Assembly: GCA_009379975.1 (NCBI GenBank) | Contig: WHSS01000015.1 | Location: forward strand, 1-42,247 | DNA: 42,247 nucleotides | Source: Actinophytocola sp. | GTDB taxonomy: Bacteria > Actinomycetota > Actinomycetes > Mycobacteriales > Pseudonocardiaceae | Direction of reading: 5' to 3' | Shown here: positions 10,569 to 17,929 of the stretch, piece after piece | Numbering within the stretch: the first letter of the stretch is position 1 | Layout of the letters: every line of letters starts with the position of its first letter | Notes under the pieces: generated by a model | Databases searched by the model: none | Seen by the model: only the letters and a program-made list of their open reading frames with translations | What the model was told of the DNA's origin: nothing | Made by a program: the position numbers and the translations under genes

Positions 10569-10648
10569 GCGAAGCTTGCGAGCGAATCACCGACACCATG
10601 CGCCACAGGAATCGAGCACTGTCTCGCGTCAGCGAGGCGATCGCATGA
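10565..10648 (+). CDS. 27-codon mini-ORF bridging rlmA and the FhuF-like gene
   Basis: An ATG overlaps the rlmA stop (ATGA), and 27 codons later a TGA overlaps the ATG of the next gene (ATGA again). The peptide begins MSEACERITD and ends RVSEAIA. It has no recognised domain. The exact overlap at both ends suggests a translational-coupling element rather than a functional protein. Similar short bridges occur at other junctions in this window. Confidence 0.4.
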   Translation: MSEACERITDTMRHRNRALSRVSEAIA

Positions 10649-11295
10649 GCGACGTTCGGGCCACCGCGATCACGGACGCCGAGTGGCTGCACGGCCGGTT
10701 GGAGCTGGCTCGCCGGTTGTACGGACCTGCGCCGGCTCGGGTACTCGGCACGGTGTGGTGGTATTCGGCGTCGTCGGTGCTCGTCGCCCCGCCGCTGGAG
10801 TCGCTGGTGGCGTCGGGCGTCGCGCTCGACCCCGCGTTGGACGCCATCACGCTGCGGATTCAGCCCGACGGGCGGCTGCTCGGCGCGGCGTCGTCGCGGC
10901 CCTTCGCCGGTGACGTGATCGAACTCGGTGCGGCTTACGGCGCGGCCCTGCGGCCCGCGATCAGCTGCGTTGCCGAGGCCTGCGGTGCCCGTGAGCGCTC
11001 GCTGTGGGCGATCGCCGCCGATTCGATCGGTAACCGGCTGCTGTGGGCGGGGCAGGCGGCGGGCGATGTCGAGCGGGCGATCGCGCTGGCCGGCCCGCTG
11101 GCCGAAGGCATTGGCGACGTCACGGGCGAAGTCATGCCGCGGCCGCGGTTCCTGCGCGTCGGCCCGCACACCGTGGTGCGGCGGGTGTCGTGCTGCCTGA
11201 TCGACAAGGCCACCGGTCAGGAGAAGTGCACGAGCTGCCCGAACCAGCACCCCGACGTCCGCACCGACCGCATCCGGGCCGCCCTCGGCGCGTGA
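10645..11295 (+). CDS. FhuF-like (2Fe-2S)-binding protein
   Basis: The product is a 216-residue protein ending in the FhuF-type cysteine pattern CCx10CxxC (VSCCLIDKATGQEKCTSCP), known to bind a [2Fe-2S] cluster in ferric-siderophore reductases. The rest is the helical FhuF-like region (ESLVASGVALDPALD … PDGRLLGAA). Likely role: reducing ferric siderophore in the cytoplasm; no siderophore genes lie nearby, so the partner is unknown. The ATG at 10645 has GAGG about 7 nt upstream and overlaps the mini-ORF stop. Confidence 0.8.
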   Translation: MSDVRATAITDAEWLHGRLELARRLYGPAPARVLGTVWWYSASSVLVAPPLESLVASGVALDPALDAITLRIQPDGRLLGAASSRPFAGDVIELGAAYGAALRPAISCVAEACGARERSLWAIAADSIGNRLLWAGQAAGDVERAIALAGPLAEGIGDVTGEVMPRPRFLRVGPHTVVRRVSCCLIDKATGQEKCTSCPNQHPDVRTDRIRAALGA

Positions 11296-11444
11296 CACCG
11301 TGTCCGCGCCCCAGACACACGCGTCCGCACTCCAGGCCCGCCCGCCAGGTCGTGACCATGCCTTAATCCGTGAATACTTCCCATTGCCCGCCTGTCTTGG
11401 CATGGTTGGCGATCAACTGGACCCGAGTACCGAGGAGGCGTGCG
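11296..11444. other. 149-bp leader of the purine permease gene
   Basis: No gene is supported here. The spacer includes an AT-richer stretch around 11363-11385 that could hold a promoter and ends in GAGGAGG, the ribosome site of the permease. No purine riboswitch aptamer is recognisable. Confidence 0.5.
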
Positions 11445-12839
11445 GTGACAGATCGACCGGAAGCGTCGGGGCACAGTTCGACCGAACAGCCCGAGCGCCC
11501 TGACCAGGCCGAATCCGGCCGCGCCGACGGTGCGGGCCCGATCGACCGGATCTTCCGGCTCTCGGCGGAAGGCACCACGGTGCGGCGCGAGTCGATCGCG
11601 GGCGTCACGACCTTCCTGGCGATGGCCTACATCCTCTTCGTCAACCCGACCATCCTCAGTGATGCGGGCATGGACCGGGGAGCGGTGTTCGTCGCCACCG
11701 GGCTGGCCGCCGCACTCGGCACGCTGCTCATGGGGCTGTTGGCGCGCTACCCGATCGCGCTGGCACCGGGTATGGGGCTGAACGTCTTCTTCGCTTACAC
11801 CGTCGTGTTGTCGATGGGGATCCCGTGGCAGACCGCGCTGGCGGGCACGTTCGTGTCCGGTGTGCTGTTCTTCCTCCTCGCCGTCACGGGCATCCGTGAA
11901 ATGATCATCAACGCGATCCCGTTGCAGATGAAGCTCGCTGTCGGCGCCGGGATCGGCTTCTTCATCGCGTTCATCGGGCTTCGGGCGGCGGGAATCATCG
12001 ACGCCGACCCGGACACGGCGGTCACGCTCGGCAACCTGACCGAAGCCAGAACCGTGCTGCCGATCTTCGGGCTCATCGTGACCGCGTTCTTCCTGGTCCG
12101 CGGCATGCGCGGCGGGGTGTTCTACGGGATGGTGATCACCGCGATCGCCGGCATGGTGACCGGCCTCATCGATCTCCCGTCGGGCGTGGTCTCCGGCATC
12201 CCGAGCCTCGCACCGACCTTCGGCGAGGCGATCACGAGCCTGCCCGAACTGCTGACCGCCCAGATGATCATCGTGGTGTTCACCATGCTGTTCGTCGACT
12301 TCTTCGACACCTCCGGCACGCTGATCGCCATCGCGAACCAGGCGGGCTTCCTCAAGGACGGCAAGCTGCCCCGTGCCCGGCGCGCGCTGGCGTCCGACTC
12401 GACCGCGACCATGGGCGGCGCGATCCTCGGCACCTCGACGACCACGTCCTACATCGAGTCCTCCGCGGGTGTCGCGGCGGGCGGACGCACCGGTCTCACC
12501 TCGGTGGTGACGTCCGGACTGTTCCTGCTCTCGCTGTTCTTCTTCCCGCTGCTCTCGGTGGTGACCGCCGAAGTCACCGCGCCCGCGCTCATCATCGTCG
12601 GGGTGCTCATGGCGAAGGGGCTCGGCGGCATCGAATGGGGGAAGCTAGAGTACGCGATCCCGGCGTTCGTGACCATCATCGCGATGCCGTTGACCTACTC
12701 GATCGCCAACGGCATCGCGCTCGGGTTGTTCCTGTATCCGCTGATGATGGTGTTCAAGGGTCGCTGGCGGGACGTGCATCCGGCGACCTACGTGCTGTTC
12801 TTCGTCTTCCTGGCGTACTTCATCTGGCTGGCGAACTAG
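11445..12839 (+). CDS. AzgA/GhxP-type guanine-hypoxanthine permease (NCS2)
   Basis: The product is a proton-coupled nucleobase transporter of 464 residues with about 12-14 membrane helices. It shows AzgA-subfamily features: RREIxAGVTTFLAMAYI-like start (RRESIAGVTTFLAMAYI), NPTILSDAGM, APGMGLNVFFAY, FVDFFDTSGTLI and TSTTTSYIESSAGVAAGGRTG. The subfamily takes up adenine, guanine or hypoxanthine. The GTG at 11445 is chosen for the GAGGAGG 7 nt upstream. The N-terminal 50 residues are hydrophilic and acidic. It is convergent with the adenine deaminase-like gene, so the pair could serve purine uptake and salvage. Confidence 0.9.
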   Translation: MTDRPEASGHSSTEQPERPDQAESGRADGAGPIDRIFRLSAEGTTVRRESIAGVTTFLAMAYILFVNPTILSDAGMDRGAVFVATGLAAALGTLLMGLLARYPIALAPGMGLNVFFAYTVVLSMGIPWQTALAGTFVSGVLFFLLAVTGIREMIINAIPLQMKLAVGAGIGFFIAFIGLRAAGIIDADPDTAVTLGNLTEARTVLPIFGLIVTAFFLVRGMRGGVFYGMVITAIAGMVTGLIDLPSGVVSGIPSLAPTFGEAITSLPELLTAQMIIVVFTMLFVDFFDTSGTLIAIANQAGFLKDGKLPRARRALASDSTATMGGAILGTSTTTSYIESSAGVAAGGRTGLTSVVTSGLFLLSLFFFPLLSVVTAEVTAPALIIVGVLMAKGLGGIEWGKLEYAIPAFVTIIAMPLTYSIANGIALGLFLYPLMMVFKGRWRDVHPATYVLFFVFLAYFIWLAN

Positions 12840-12927
12840 CCCGCACCGGAGCGAGCCGAAGGACGTACGTTAACCGCACTACTCGGCGGAGTCGGTCCGG
12901 TGGACTTTGCGCAGTTTCACAGTGGCA

Positions 12928-12972
12928 CCAAGGTGCCATGGGGTGCCTATATGGCACCCAGGGCCACCTTGG
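12928..12972. repeat. CCAAGGTGG palindrome with TATAT loop, copy 1
   Basis: Arms starting CCAAGGTG and ending CCACCTTGG surround an inner stem GGGTGCC/GGCACCC with a TATAT loop. It has several mismatches compared with the perfect copy at 30998-31050. It lies between two convergent genes and probably serves as a bidirectional terminator. Confidence 0.8.
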
Positions 12973-12991
12973 GCTCCCGCCGCACCGCCGG

Positions 12992-13975
12992 CTAACCCGG
13001 GGACCAAGCGGCGACCTCGGCGAGCAGGTCCGCCTTCCGGTCGTCGTCGAGGAAGGAGGCCCGAAACGAGTTCGCGGCGAGCAGCCGGACGTCCTCGTCG
13101 GTGATCCCCAAACCGCTCCGTACCGCGGCGAAGTTGTCCGCGACATAGCCGCCGAAGTAGGCGGGGTCGTCGGAGTTGACGGTGACCAGCAGCCCTTCCG
13201 ACATCAGCTTCGGCAGGGTGTGCTGGGTGATATCGGCGAAGCTGCCGAGCCGGACGTTCGACAACGGGCACACCGTCAGGGGAACGCGCTCCTGCCGCAG
13301 CCGTGCCACCAGGTCGAGATCCTCGAGGGCGCGAATCCCGTGGTCGATTCGGGCAACGCCGAGCACGTCGAGGGAATCACGCACGTACTCGGGCGGGCCC
13401 TCCTCCCCTGCATGGGCGACGGCGCGCAGGCCCAGGTCATGGGCGCGCTGAAACACTTCGGCGAACTTCGACGGCGGGTGCCCGACTTCGGCCGAATCGA
13501 GGCCGACGCCGATGATCCGGTCGAGAAACGGTTCGGCCAGTCGCAGCGCCTCCGACGCGGAATCGGCGGGCTCGTCTCGCAGGAAGCACAGGATGAGCCC
13601 CGCAGAGACAGGGTCCGCGGTGTCGTCGATGGCGGCGGATAGCCCGGCAACGACGGTCTCCATGGCGACACCCCGGTTCAGGTGTGCCTGCGGGTCGAAG
13701 AAGATCTCGGCGTGCCGGACGCCCTGGCCTCCGCAGGTCCGCAGATACGCGGCGGCCAGGTCATAGAAGTCCTGCTGCGTCCTGAGCACGGCCATGTTCG
13801 CGTAGTAGATGTCCAGAAAGGACTGCAGATCGGTGAACCGGTATCTCGCCTTGAGTTCGTCCACCGAGGCGTAAGGAAGCTCGACATCGTTGCGCCGTGC
13901 GAGCGTGAACACCATCTCCGGCTCGAGGGTGCCTTCGATGTGCACGTGCAGTTCGGCTTTGGGAATTTCCGACAT
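12992..13975 (-). CDS. adenine/adenosine deaminase family protein, adenine deaminase type
   Basis: The product is a 327-residue member of the adenosine deaminase superfamily. Zinc-site and catalytic motifs are visible: AELHVHIEGTLEPEM, VAHAGEEGPPE, RIDHGIRALED, CPLSNVRLG and VTVNSDDPAYFGGYV. The segment VRHAEIFFDPQAHLNRG and the end of the last motif match the Aah1-like adenine deaminase branch better than true adenosine deaminases, so adenine to hypoxanthine is the likelier reaction. The ATG at 13975 gives the conserved MSEIPKAELH start. A Nudix gene lies 47 bp upstream on the same strand. Confidence 0.88.
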   Translation of the reverse strand: MSEIPKAELHVHIEGTLEPEMVFTLARRNDVELPYASVDELKARYRFTDLQSFLDIYYANMAVLRTQQDFYDLAAAYLRTCGGQGVRHAEIFFDPQAHLNRGVAMETVVAGLSAAIDDTADPVSAGLILCFLRDEPADSASEALRLAEPFLDRIIGVGLDSAEVGHPPSKFAEVFQRAHDLGLRAVAHAGEEGPPEYVRDSLDVLGVARIDHGIRALEDLDLVARLRQERVPLTVCPLSNVRLGSFADITQHTLPKLMSEGLLVTVNSDDPAYFGGYVADNFAAVRSGLGITDEDVRLLAANSFRASFLDDDRKADLLAEVAAWSPG

Positions 13976-14022
13976 GCCATCAGCCTGCCATCGACTCGGC
14001 CACCGCACAGCAAGCAGGCCAG

Positions 14023-14493
14023 CTAGTCCCCGTCGAGTACAGCGGCCAGCCGGTCGAGGAACTCCCGCTGTTTCGACACGATCTTCTCGGCAGCTAGCTC
14101 GAAACCGAACCATTCGAAGCGATCGACCTCGGGGAACCGCTGCATGCGACCGGATCCCCGCGGCCATTCCATCTCGAAGGTGCCCGGTACCGCCTCCGCG
14201 GGTTCGAGGTCGCCCTCCAGCGCCCACGCCGTGACGACCTTCCCGCCGGACTGCTTGACCTCGCCGAGCTCGACGAGCTCACCAGGCGGCACCGGTAGCC
14301 CCAGTTCTTCGGTGAACTCACGGCGGGCGGCGGTCTCCGGGGCCTCGTCCGGTTCGTATTCCCCTTTGGGGATGGACCAGGCGCCCACGTCCCTCCGCGC
14401 CCAGAACGGTCCGCCCATATGCCCGAGCAGCACTTCCCGCCGCTGCCCCGATCGCCGGAACAGCAGAATCCCCGCGCTGCACTTGCCTGCCAT
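14023..14493 (-). CDS. Nudix hydrolase
   Basis: The product is a 156-residue Nudix protein with the box GEYEPDEAPETAARREFTEE followed by LGL (Gx5Ex7REUxEExGU), preceded by VGAWSIPKG. It begins MAGKCSAGILLFRR, typical of a small actinobacterial family often described as NTP pyrophosphohydrolases or ADP-ribose-type hydrolases. The substrate cannot be assigned. The ATG at 14493 diverges from the TetR gene, 92 bp away. Confidence 0.9.
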   Translation of the reverse strand: MAGKCSAGILLFRRSGQRREVLLGHMGGPFWARRDVGAWSIPKGEYEPDEAPETAARREFTEELGLPVPPGELVELGEVKQSGGKVVTAWALEGDLEPAEAVPGTFEMEWPRGSGRMQRFPEVDRFEWFGFELAAEKIVSKQREFLDRLAAVLDGD

Positions 14494-14559
14494 GGCGCAG
14501 GAGTATGCCCGCCGCGAGCGTCGGCGCGGCAGCGGGCGCCACGCGACAGTGGCGGAGAT

Positions 14560-14576
14560 ACGAACGGTCGTGCTAT
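14560..14576 (+). promoter_or_regulatory. operator over the TetR promoter
   Basis: ACGAACGGTCGTGCTAT contains ACGA-n4-TCGT and runs into TATACA, a -10-like hexamer whose start site would fall at or next to the ATG at 14586, giving a nearly leaderless mRNA. The same 17-mer occurs inverted with one mismatch at 15236-15252. Autorepression by the TetR protein is inferred. Confidence 0.6.
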
Positions 14577-14585
14577 ACAGGACTC

Positions 14586-15173
14586 ATGCGCAAAGGTGAG
14601 ACCACGAAGCTCGCGATCCTCGACGAAGCTTCCGAGATCGCCAGCGCGGTGGGACTGCACGGGCTGACCATCGGCACGCTCGCCGCGAAAACCGAGCTGT
14701 CCAAGAGCGGCTTGTTCGCGCATTTCCAGTCCAAGGAATCGCTCCAGATCGAGGTGCTGCGCCACGCCAGGAACCGGTTCGTCGACGTGGTGATCCGACC
14801 GGCCCTGGCCACCCCGCGGGGCGAGCCACGGGTTCGTGAGCTGTTCGAAGGATGGCTCGGCTGGTTCCGTGGCGACATTCTTTCCGGCGGATGCCTGTTC
14901 ACGGCGGCGGCGGCCGAGCTCGACGATCAGCCAGGCCCGGTGAGAGAGTTCTTGGTCAGCGACGAGCGGGATCTCACCGATACCGTCGTTCAGATCTTCC
15001 GGACCGGTATCTCCGAGGGGCACTTCCGGCAGGAAGCCGATCCCTACCAGTTCGCCCAGGACGTGCTCGGCGTGCTGCTCGCCTATACCCATACCTACCG
15101 ACTACTGAAGGACCCTGGCGCCGAGGATCGTGCCCGGCGAGCTTTCGAAGCGCTGCTGACCGCGGCGCGCTGA
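14586..15173 (+). CDS. TetR family transcriptional regulator
   Basis: The product is a 195-residue regulator. The N-terminal helix-turn-helix is clear (SAVGLHGLTIGTLAAKTELS, then KSGLFAHFQSKESLQ), followed by a helical ligand domain with LFTAAAAELDDQPGPVREFL. The ATG at 14586 was chosen because the -10-like TATACA ends 7 nt before it; the upstream extension lies in the promoter. It probably represses itself and the adjacent GNAT gene through the operator pair. The ligand is unknown. Confidence 0.92.
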   Translation: MRKGETTKLAILDEASEIASAVGLHGLTIGTLAAKTELSKSGLFAHFQSKESLQIEVLRHARNRFVDVVIRPALATPRGEPRVRELFEGWLGWFRGDILSGGCLFTAAAAELDDQPGPVREFLVSDERDLTDTVVQIFRTGISEGHFRQEADPYQFAQDVLGVLLAYTHTYRLLKDPGAEDRARRAFEALLTAAR

Positions 15174-15204
15174 TCAAACCTCCACCACCCCAGGAAGTAG
15201 CCCC

Positions 15205-15795
15205 ATGACGACCTTCATCGAGCCAGCGCCACAAAATAGCACGATCGTTCGTACCGGTATGCCGACGCGGATCCAGCCGACACGCCGCCGAAGCCGTCAC
15301 CGTGGTCTCGTCCAGCGGGTGTTGCTGCCGTCGGACGTGCCGCTCGTGGAAGCGATGTCCACCGCGCTGTCCGCCCGGTCACTACAGAGGCGGTTCTTCG
15401 CCGGCACACCGTCGATTCCGCGGGCACTGCTACGTCAGCTCGGCACGCTCGACCACGATCAGCACGAGGCCGTGATCACGCTGGCTTGGGGCCAGGTCGT
15501 CGGATTGGCGCAGTACGCCCGCCTGGCCGGGACGGATCGCGCGGAGCTGGCCGTCATGGTCGCCGATGCCTGGCAACACAACGGCATCGGCAGCTCGCTG
15601 GTCAGCCATCTCGCCGACCTCGCGGCGGCCCGCGGCATCAGCGCGTTCGACGCGGCCGTGCTGCACGACAACGAAACGGCCCGCCGCGCCCTCGCTCGAT
15701 TGTGGCCGCGGGCGAGCAGCGTCGATACCGAGGACTACCTCGAGTTCCGGCTGCCCGTCGCCGACACGCGCCCCACGCTGGCGGATCGCCGATGA
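15205..15795 (+). CDS. GNAT family N-acetyltransferase
   Basis: The product is a 196-residue acetyltransferase with the acetyl-CoA loop WQHNGIGSSLVSHLADLA and the downstream AVLHDNETARRAL segment. The substrate is unknown. The ATG at 15205 has AGGAAG upstream, 31 bp after the TetR stop. An alternative start at 15259 would skip 18 poorly conserved residues and would lie just after the TetR-type operator (15236-15252), which otherwise sits inside the coding sequence. Confidence 0.88.
   Translation: MTTFIEPAPQNSTIVRTGMPTRIQPTRRRSRHRGLVQRVLLPSDVPLVEAMSTALSARSLQRRFFAGTPSIPRALLRQLGTLDHDQHEAVITLAWGQVVGLAQYARLAGTDRAELAVMVADAWQHNGIGSSLVSHLADLAAARGISAFDAAVLHDNETARRALARLWPRASSVDTEDYLEFRLPVADTRPTLADRR
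15236..15252 (-). promoter_or_regulatory. second TetR-type operator, inverted
   Basis: ATAGCACGATCGTTCGT is the reverse complement of the 14560-14576 site with one mismatch. It lies within the first codons of the GNAT frame or just before its alternative start at 15259. Confidence 0.55.
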
Positions 15796-15867
15796 ACGCC
15801 GGTACGAGTGCGATAGTGAAGCCTGACCGAACCCGGCGGCCACCACGAGGACACCGTGCCCTTGGAG

Positions 15868-15969
15868 GGCTGTTCACAACCCGATCCAGCGATGGTGGGC
15901 CGGAGGCCCGCCTGAACGATCGGGGGAGAGCATGGCAGATGGCGACCTGCATGCTTTGTGAATAGCCCG
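15868..15969. repeat. 102-bp element with 13-bp terminal inverted repeats, copy 1
   Basis: It starts GGGCTGTTCACAA and ends TTGTGAATAGCCC (one mismatch between ends). The interior is nearly identical to 19625-19726 for the first 50 bp and similar after that. Flanking bases are also partly shared (CACGAGGACAC upstream, GACTTA downstream). It lies between the GNAT gene and menC, ending 19 bp before the menC start. It looks like a small non-autonomous mobile element. Confidence 0.8.
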
Positions 15970-15988
15970 ACTTACGAACAAGGACAGT

Positions 15989-16993
15989 GTGTTGAGCGAG
16001 ATCGACTTCGACAATGCCCGGATCTTCACGATCCCGATGGTGACGCGATTTCGTGACATCACCGTCAGGGAGGGCATGCTGCTGGAAGGCCCCGCGGGGT
16101 GGGGCGAATTCTGCCCGTTCGAAGAGTACGACGACCGCATCGCGGCCTCGTGGCTCGCCACCGCCGTAGAGCAGTGCACGCTCGGGTGGCCCGAACCGGT
16201 CCGCGAGGTGATCCCGGTCAACTGCACGGTTCCCGCCGTCGGACCCGAGCGGGCGTACGACATCGCCGCGAACTCCGGGTGCGTCACCGCGAAGATCAAG
16301 GTCGCCGATCATCCGAACTCGCTGCGGGAGGACCTCGCCCGGGTCGAGGCGGTCCGGTCCGCACTCGGCCCCGGCGGGAAGATCCGGGTCGACGCCAACG
16401 GCGCCTGGGACGTCGACACCGCCGTCAAGCACACCCGGCAGCTCGACGCCGAGGCCGGTGGCCTCGAGTACGTCGAGCAACCCTGCGCCACCATCGATGA
16501 ACTAGCCGCGGTCCGCCGCCGTCTCGATGTGCTCATCGCGGCCGACGAGTCGATTCGACGCGCAGAGGATCCGTTGCGCGTGGCCGTCGCCGGCGCCGCG
16601 GACATCGCGGTGATCAAATGCACACCGCTGGGCGGGGTGTGCCGGGCGCTACGCATCGCGGAAGCCGCCGGCTTGCCCTGCGTGGTGTCCTCCGCGCTCG
16701 AAACCAGCGTCGGTCTCGGCGCGCAACTCGCCCTCGCAGGCGCCCTGCCCACATTGGACTTCGCCTGCGGCCTGGGCACGATCCCGCTGCTCACCGGGGA
16801 CGTAGTGGCCGAGCAGCACTCGCTACGCCCTGAGCAGGGGCGGCTTCGGGTGTTGACCTCGCCCACCCGGCCCGACCCCGATCGGCTCGCCGAGTTCGAG
16901 CTGACCGACCCGGCACGGGCGGCATGGTGGCGGGAGCGCCTGGCCAGGGTCGCCGCGGAGCTCGAGCACCGTCCGGACCTCCGCGCACGGTAA
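15989..16993 (+). CDS. menC: o-succinylbenzoate synthase
   Basis: MenC dehydrates SHCHC to o-succinylbenzoate in menaquinone synthesis. The 334-residue enolase-superfamily protein has the KxK base (TAKIKV), the metal ligands in RVDANGAWD, EQP and AADES, and the second catalytic lysine in AVIKCTPLGG. The start of homologues is close to this one. The GTG at 15989 has AAGGA just upstream; the next codon TTG is an alternative. Other men genes are not in the window. Confidence 0.92.
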   Translation: MLSEIDFDNARIFTIPMVTRFRDITVREGMLLEGPAGWGEFCPFEEYDDRIAASWLATAVEQCTLGWPEPVREVIPVNCTVPAVGPERAYDIAANSGCVTAKIKVADHPNSLREDLARVEAVRSALGPGGKIRVDANGAWDVDTAVKHTRQLDAEAGGLEYVEQPCATIDELAAVRRRLDVLIAADESIRRAEDPLRVAVAGAADIAVIKCTPLGGVCRALRIAEAAGLPCVVSSALETSVGLGAQLALAGALPTLDFACGLGTIPLLTGDVVAEQHSLRPEQGRLRVLTSPTRPDPDRLAEFELTDPARAAWWRERLARVAAELEHRPDLRAR

Positions 16994-17006
16994 GCCACGC
17001 CCTCCG

Positions 17007-17052
17007 GTCGTGAGTGATTATGCGTGCGGGAGCACGATGTTTCACGCACGAC
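17007..17052. repeat. GTCGTGAGTGAT…CACGCACGAC palindromic repeat, copy 1
   Basis: A 46-bp imperfect palindrome shares GTCGTGAGTGAT, GCGTG and TTTCACGCACGA with the copies at 17867-17914 and 32667-32712. It lies upstream of the Sir2 gene. RNA would form a hairpin. Confidence 0.75.
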
Positions 17053-17085
17053 CGCGGGCGGGTGACGGCGGCGAAGGTGCGCGGC

Positions 17086-17850
17086 ATGATGAAGGCCATG
17101 CACACCACGGCGGAGCTGACGCGGGCGCGGGACCTGGTCGCCGGCGCCACCAGGATCGTGGCCATGACCGGTGCCGGCATCTCGACCGAGTCGGGGATAC
17201 CGGATTTCCGCGGCCCCAACGGCGTCTGGACGAACAACCCCGCGGCGCAGCGCATGTTCACGTTGCAGTCCTACGTCAGTGATCCAGAAGTGCGGGTACA
17301 GAGCTGGCAGTTGCGCTCCCGGCACGCCGCATGGTCCGCCGAGCCGAACCCGGCGCACCACGCCCTGGTCGAGCTGGAACGCGACGGCAGGCTCGCCGCG
17401 ATCATCACGCAGAACATCGACCGCCTCCACCAGCGCGCGGGCTCCGACCCCGGACTGGTCATCGAACTGCACGGCACGATGTTCGAGACGGTGTGCCTGA
17501 GCTGCGCCGACCGCCGGGAGATGCGCGAGACGCTGGACCGGGTCGAGGCGGGTGAAGCCGACCCCGCGTGTCTCGACTGCGGCGGCATCCTGAAGTCGGC
17601 GACCATCTCCTTCGGGCAGGCGCTGAACGCCGACGTGCTGCAACGCGGCCGCGACGCCGCCCGCTCCTGCGACCTCATGCTGGTCGCGGGCAGCTCGCTG
17701 ACGGTGCATCCCGCCGCCGGGCTGGTCGGTCAGGCGGCGGACGCCGGCGCCGACGTGCTGGTGTGCAACGCATCGGCGACCCCGTACGACGACCTGGCCG
17801 CGGCGGTGCTGCGCGAACCGCTCAGCGAGATGCTGCCCGCACTGCTCTGA
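17086..17850 (+). CDS. cobB: Sir2 family NAD-dependent protein deacylase
   Basis: This sirtuin of 254 residues removes acyl groups from lysines using NAD. Motifs in order: GAGISTESGIPDFRG, TQNIDRLHQRAG, the catalytic HG (IELHGTMFE), the zinc tetrad CLSC … CLDC, and GSSLTVHPAAGL. Class II or III cannot be assigned with certainty. The ATG at 17086 (second ATG 17089, third 17098) was chosen for GAAGG upstream; the longer frame runs into the palindromic repeat. Copies of the same repeat lie on both sides of the gene. Confidence 0.93.
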   Translation: MMKAMHTTAELTRARDLVAGATRIVAMTGAGISTESGIPDFRGPNGVWTNNPAAQRMFTLQSYVSDPEVRVQSWQLRSRHAAWSAEPNPAHHALVELERDGRLAAIITQNIDRLHQRAGSDPGLVIELHGTMFETVCLSCADRREMRETLDRVEAGEADPACLDCGGILKSATISFGQALNADVLQRGRDAARSCDLMLVAGSSLTVHPAAGLVGQAADAGADVLVCNASATPYDDLAAAVLREPLSEMLPALL

Positions 17851-17866
17851 CCTGGCAGCGCCCTTC

Positions 17867-17914
17867 GCTCGTGAGTGATGAAGCGTGTCGGGGCACTAAC
17901 TTTCACGCACGAGC
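17867..17914. repeat. GTGAGTGAT…CACGCACGAGC palindromic repeat, copy 2
   Basis: This is the second member of the family, between the convergent Sir2 and malate synthase genes and followed by the same GCGGGCGG tail as copy 1. It is well placed as a bidirectional terminator. Confidence 0.75.
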
Positions 17915-17929
17915 GCGGGCGGCCGGTGC

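Noticed and set aside
11296-11444. Purine riboswitch before the guanine/hypoxanthine-type permease
   Set aside because: No three-way-junction aptamer or conserved loop pair could be found by reading the 149-bp leader.
12992-13975. Plain adenosine deaminase assignment
   Set aside because: AEIFFDPQAHLNRG and the YFGGYV segment are characteristic of the adenine deaminase branch of this superfamily.
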